Positions 63,310 through 64,000 of a DNA stretch of 64,000 nt are shown here, one piece after another. Source of the stretch: Ochrobactrum teleogrylli (GTDB taxonomy: Bacteria > Pseudomonadota > Alphaproteobacteria > Rhizobiales > Rhizobiaceae); the NCBI RefSeq assembly GCF_006376685.1, contig NZ_VEWL01000011.1, positions 62,001 through 126,000 on the forward strand. Reading direction: 5' to 3'. Each line of letters opens with the position of its first letter. Within the stretch, counting starts at the first letter, position 1. A model generated the notes under the pieces. The model was not told the DNA's origin. It was given only the letters and a program-made list of their open reading frames with translations, and searched no databases. The position numbers and the translations under genes are program-made.

Positions 63310-63338
63310 GAAAAGCCCCACCCATGGCAGGGCTTTTC
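63310..63338. terminator. Bidirectional terminator
   Basis: GAAAAGCCC (63310-63318) pairs perfectly with GGGCTTTTC (63330-63338) around an 11-nt loop. The A/T part of each arm gives a U-run in both directions. It separates the convergent GntR and aldehyde dehydrogenase genes. Confidence 0.8.
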
Positions 63339-63357
63339 GTGCTCGGGGCTTACGATT

Positions 63358-64000
63358 TCAGACCATCATCGTCGTGACGGTCATCGTCGTCAGATAGGCT
63401 TCAATACCTTCCAGACCACCTTCAGAACCGAAGCCGGAATCGCGGACACCACCGAAAGGTGTTTCAGGCAAGGCGAGCGCGAAATGATTGACGCCAAGCA
63501 TGCCGCTCTTCAACCTGTTTTGCACCTTGTGTGCCGTCGTCATGCTGGAGGTGAAAAGATAGGCACCCAGACCAACCGGGAGCCGATTGCCCTCGGCGAT
63601 GGCCTCATCAAGCGAACTCACGCGCATGACGAGGGCGAGCGGACCGAATGGCTCTTCGTTCATTGCCAGCATATCGGACTTCATGCCTGACAGGATTGTT
63701 GGCGCATAGAAATTCCCGCTTTCGCCAATCCGTTTACCGCCGGTCTCAACCTTGGCTCCCTTGGTAACGGCATCAGCAACCATATCGACAACCGTTTCAA
63801 GCTGGCTCGCCGACGTCAGCGGCCCCATCTGCGTGTCTGCCTCAACGCCCTTGCCCACCTTCAGTTCCTGCGCCTTTTCAGCAAAACGGCGCACGAATTC
63901 ATCGTGGATGGAAGCATCGACGATAAAGCGCGTCGGCGAAACGCAAACCTGTCCGCAATTGCGGAACTTCCATTGCACGGCGAGCGGGATGAGGTGATCG
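63358..64000 (-). CDS. Aldehyde dehydrogenase (succinate-semialdehyde dehydrogenase-like), C-terminal part
   Basis: NAD(P)-dependent oxidation of an aldehyde to the acid. The frame runs off the right window edge; about 213 C-terminal residues of some 480 are visible. The catalytic cysteine lies in KFRNCGQVCVSPTR (the Cys after GQV). MNEEPFGPLALVMRV and LPETPFGGVRDSGFGSEGG are the family's closing motifs, the last close to GabD-type enzymes. The general-base Glu region lies outside the window. Its stop faces the GntR terminator, so it belongs to a separate leftward transcript that enters from the right. Confidence 0.9.
   Translation of the reverse strand, partial: DHLIPLAVQWKFRNCGQVCVSPTRFIVDASIHDEFVRRFAEKAQELKVGKGVEADTQMGPLTSASQLETVVDMVADAVTKGAKVETGGKRIGESGNFYAPTILSGMKSDMLAMNEEPFGPLALVMRVSSLDEAIAEGNRLPVGLGAYLFTSSMTTAHKVQNRLKSGMLGVNHFALALPETPFGGVRDSGFGSEGGLEGIEAYLTTMTVTTMMV

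Noticed and set aside
1-64000. CRISPR arrays, tRNA/rRNA genes, insertion sequences, integrases, phage or toxin-antitoxin genes
   Set aside because: None seen on either strand; repeats found are single palindromes or operators.

Overview
The window looks like an alphaproteobacterium of the Brucellaceae (Brucella/Ochrobactrum type). The grounds are moderately high GC, a very high density of ABC uptake operons with paired LysR, GntR or Lrp regulators, and one copy of a palindromic intergenic element of the Bru-RS/RIME kind at 49487-49611. No rRNA, tRNA, CRISPR array, insertion sequence, phage gene or origin was seen. The dense, catabolism-oriented content would suit a secondary chromosome or accessory region, but this is inference.

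Layout. 1-1045: the 3' part of an NRAMP metal transporter. 1296-11049: a LysR gene divergent from a RidA / class V PLP enzyme / SDR set, then an Lrp-type regulator, a complete polar amino acid ABC transporter and two DadA-like FAD oxidases. This reads as an amino acid (possibly D-amino acid or imino acid) catabolic island. 11085-20126: two paralogous, divergent FAD oxidoreductases of the phytoene-desaturase/PYROXD2 type, next to a five-gene dipeptide-type ABC operon. 20130-22838: a secreted GDSL esterase, a LysR gene and an alpha/beta hydrolase remnant. 22919-29343: uxuA-uxuB (hexuronate breakdown), with a convergent operon made of a polar-amino-acid-type ABC transporter and a GntR regulator. 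29651-37938: a sulfur-scavenging operon (FMN reductase, SfnG dimethylsulfone monooxygenase, a complete Liv-type ABC transporter, SfnB). 38286-42726: two exported alpha/beta hydrolases, an Old Yellow Enzyme and its LysR neighbour. 42889-48096: an RND efflux pump with its adaptor, and TerC. 48211-56628: a GntR-controlled set with three different PLP enzymes around one amino acid ABC transporter, then an EamA exporter. 56714-64000: a 2-oxoacid dehydrogenase (fused E1 plus E2), two SDRs and a VOC protein under a divergent FCD-type GntR regulator, then an incomplete aldehyde dehydrogenase.

Shared logic. Most blocks pair uptake with catabolism and a local regulator. Candidate operators were read directly from the sequence. 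TTTGATCAAA palindromes lie at both promoters around the GntR gene at 53312. Three ACTGGTAAGACCAGT-like sites lie upstream of the GntR gene at 62540. ATACTAGTAT-like sites lie at both promoters of the uxu region. A perfect 25-bp palindrome lies upstream of the RND operon, with no TetR gene nearby. All five substrate-binding-protein genes are followed, before the next ABC gene, by a strong perfect or near-perfect stem-loop, which suggests a common way of setting binding-protein excess.

The most unusual points are a Liv-type transporter embedded in an sfn sulfone operon, two desulfurase-like proteins without a catalytic cysteine, an SDR without the YxxxK pair, and the fused E1/E2 cluster lacking an E3 gene. 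Functions beyond family level are inference throughout.
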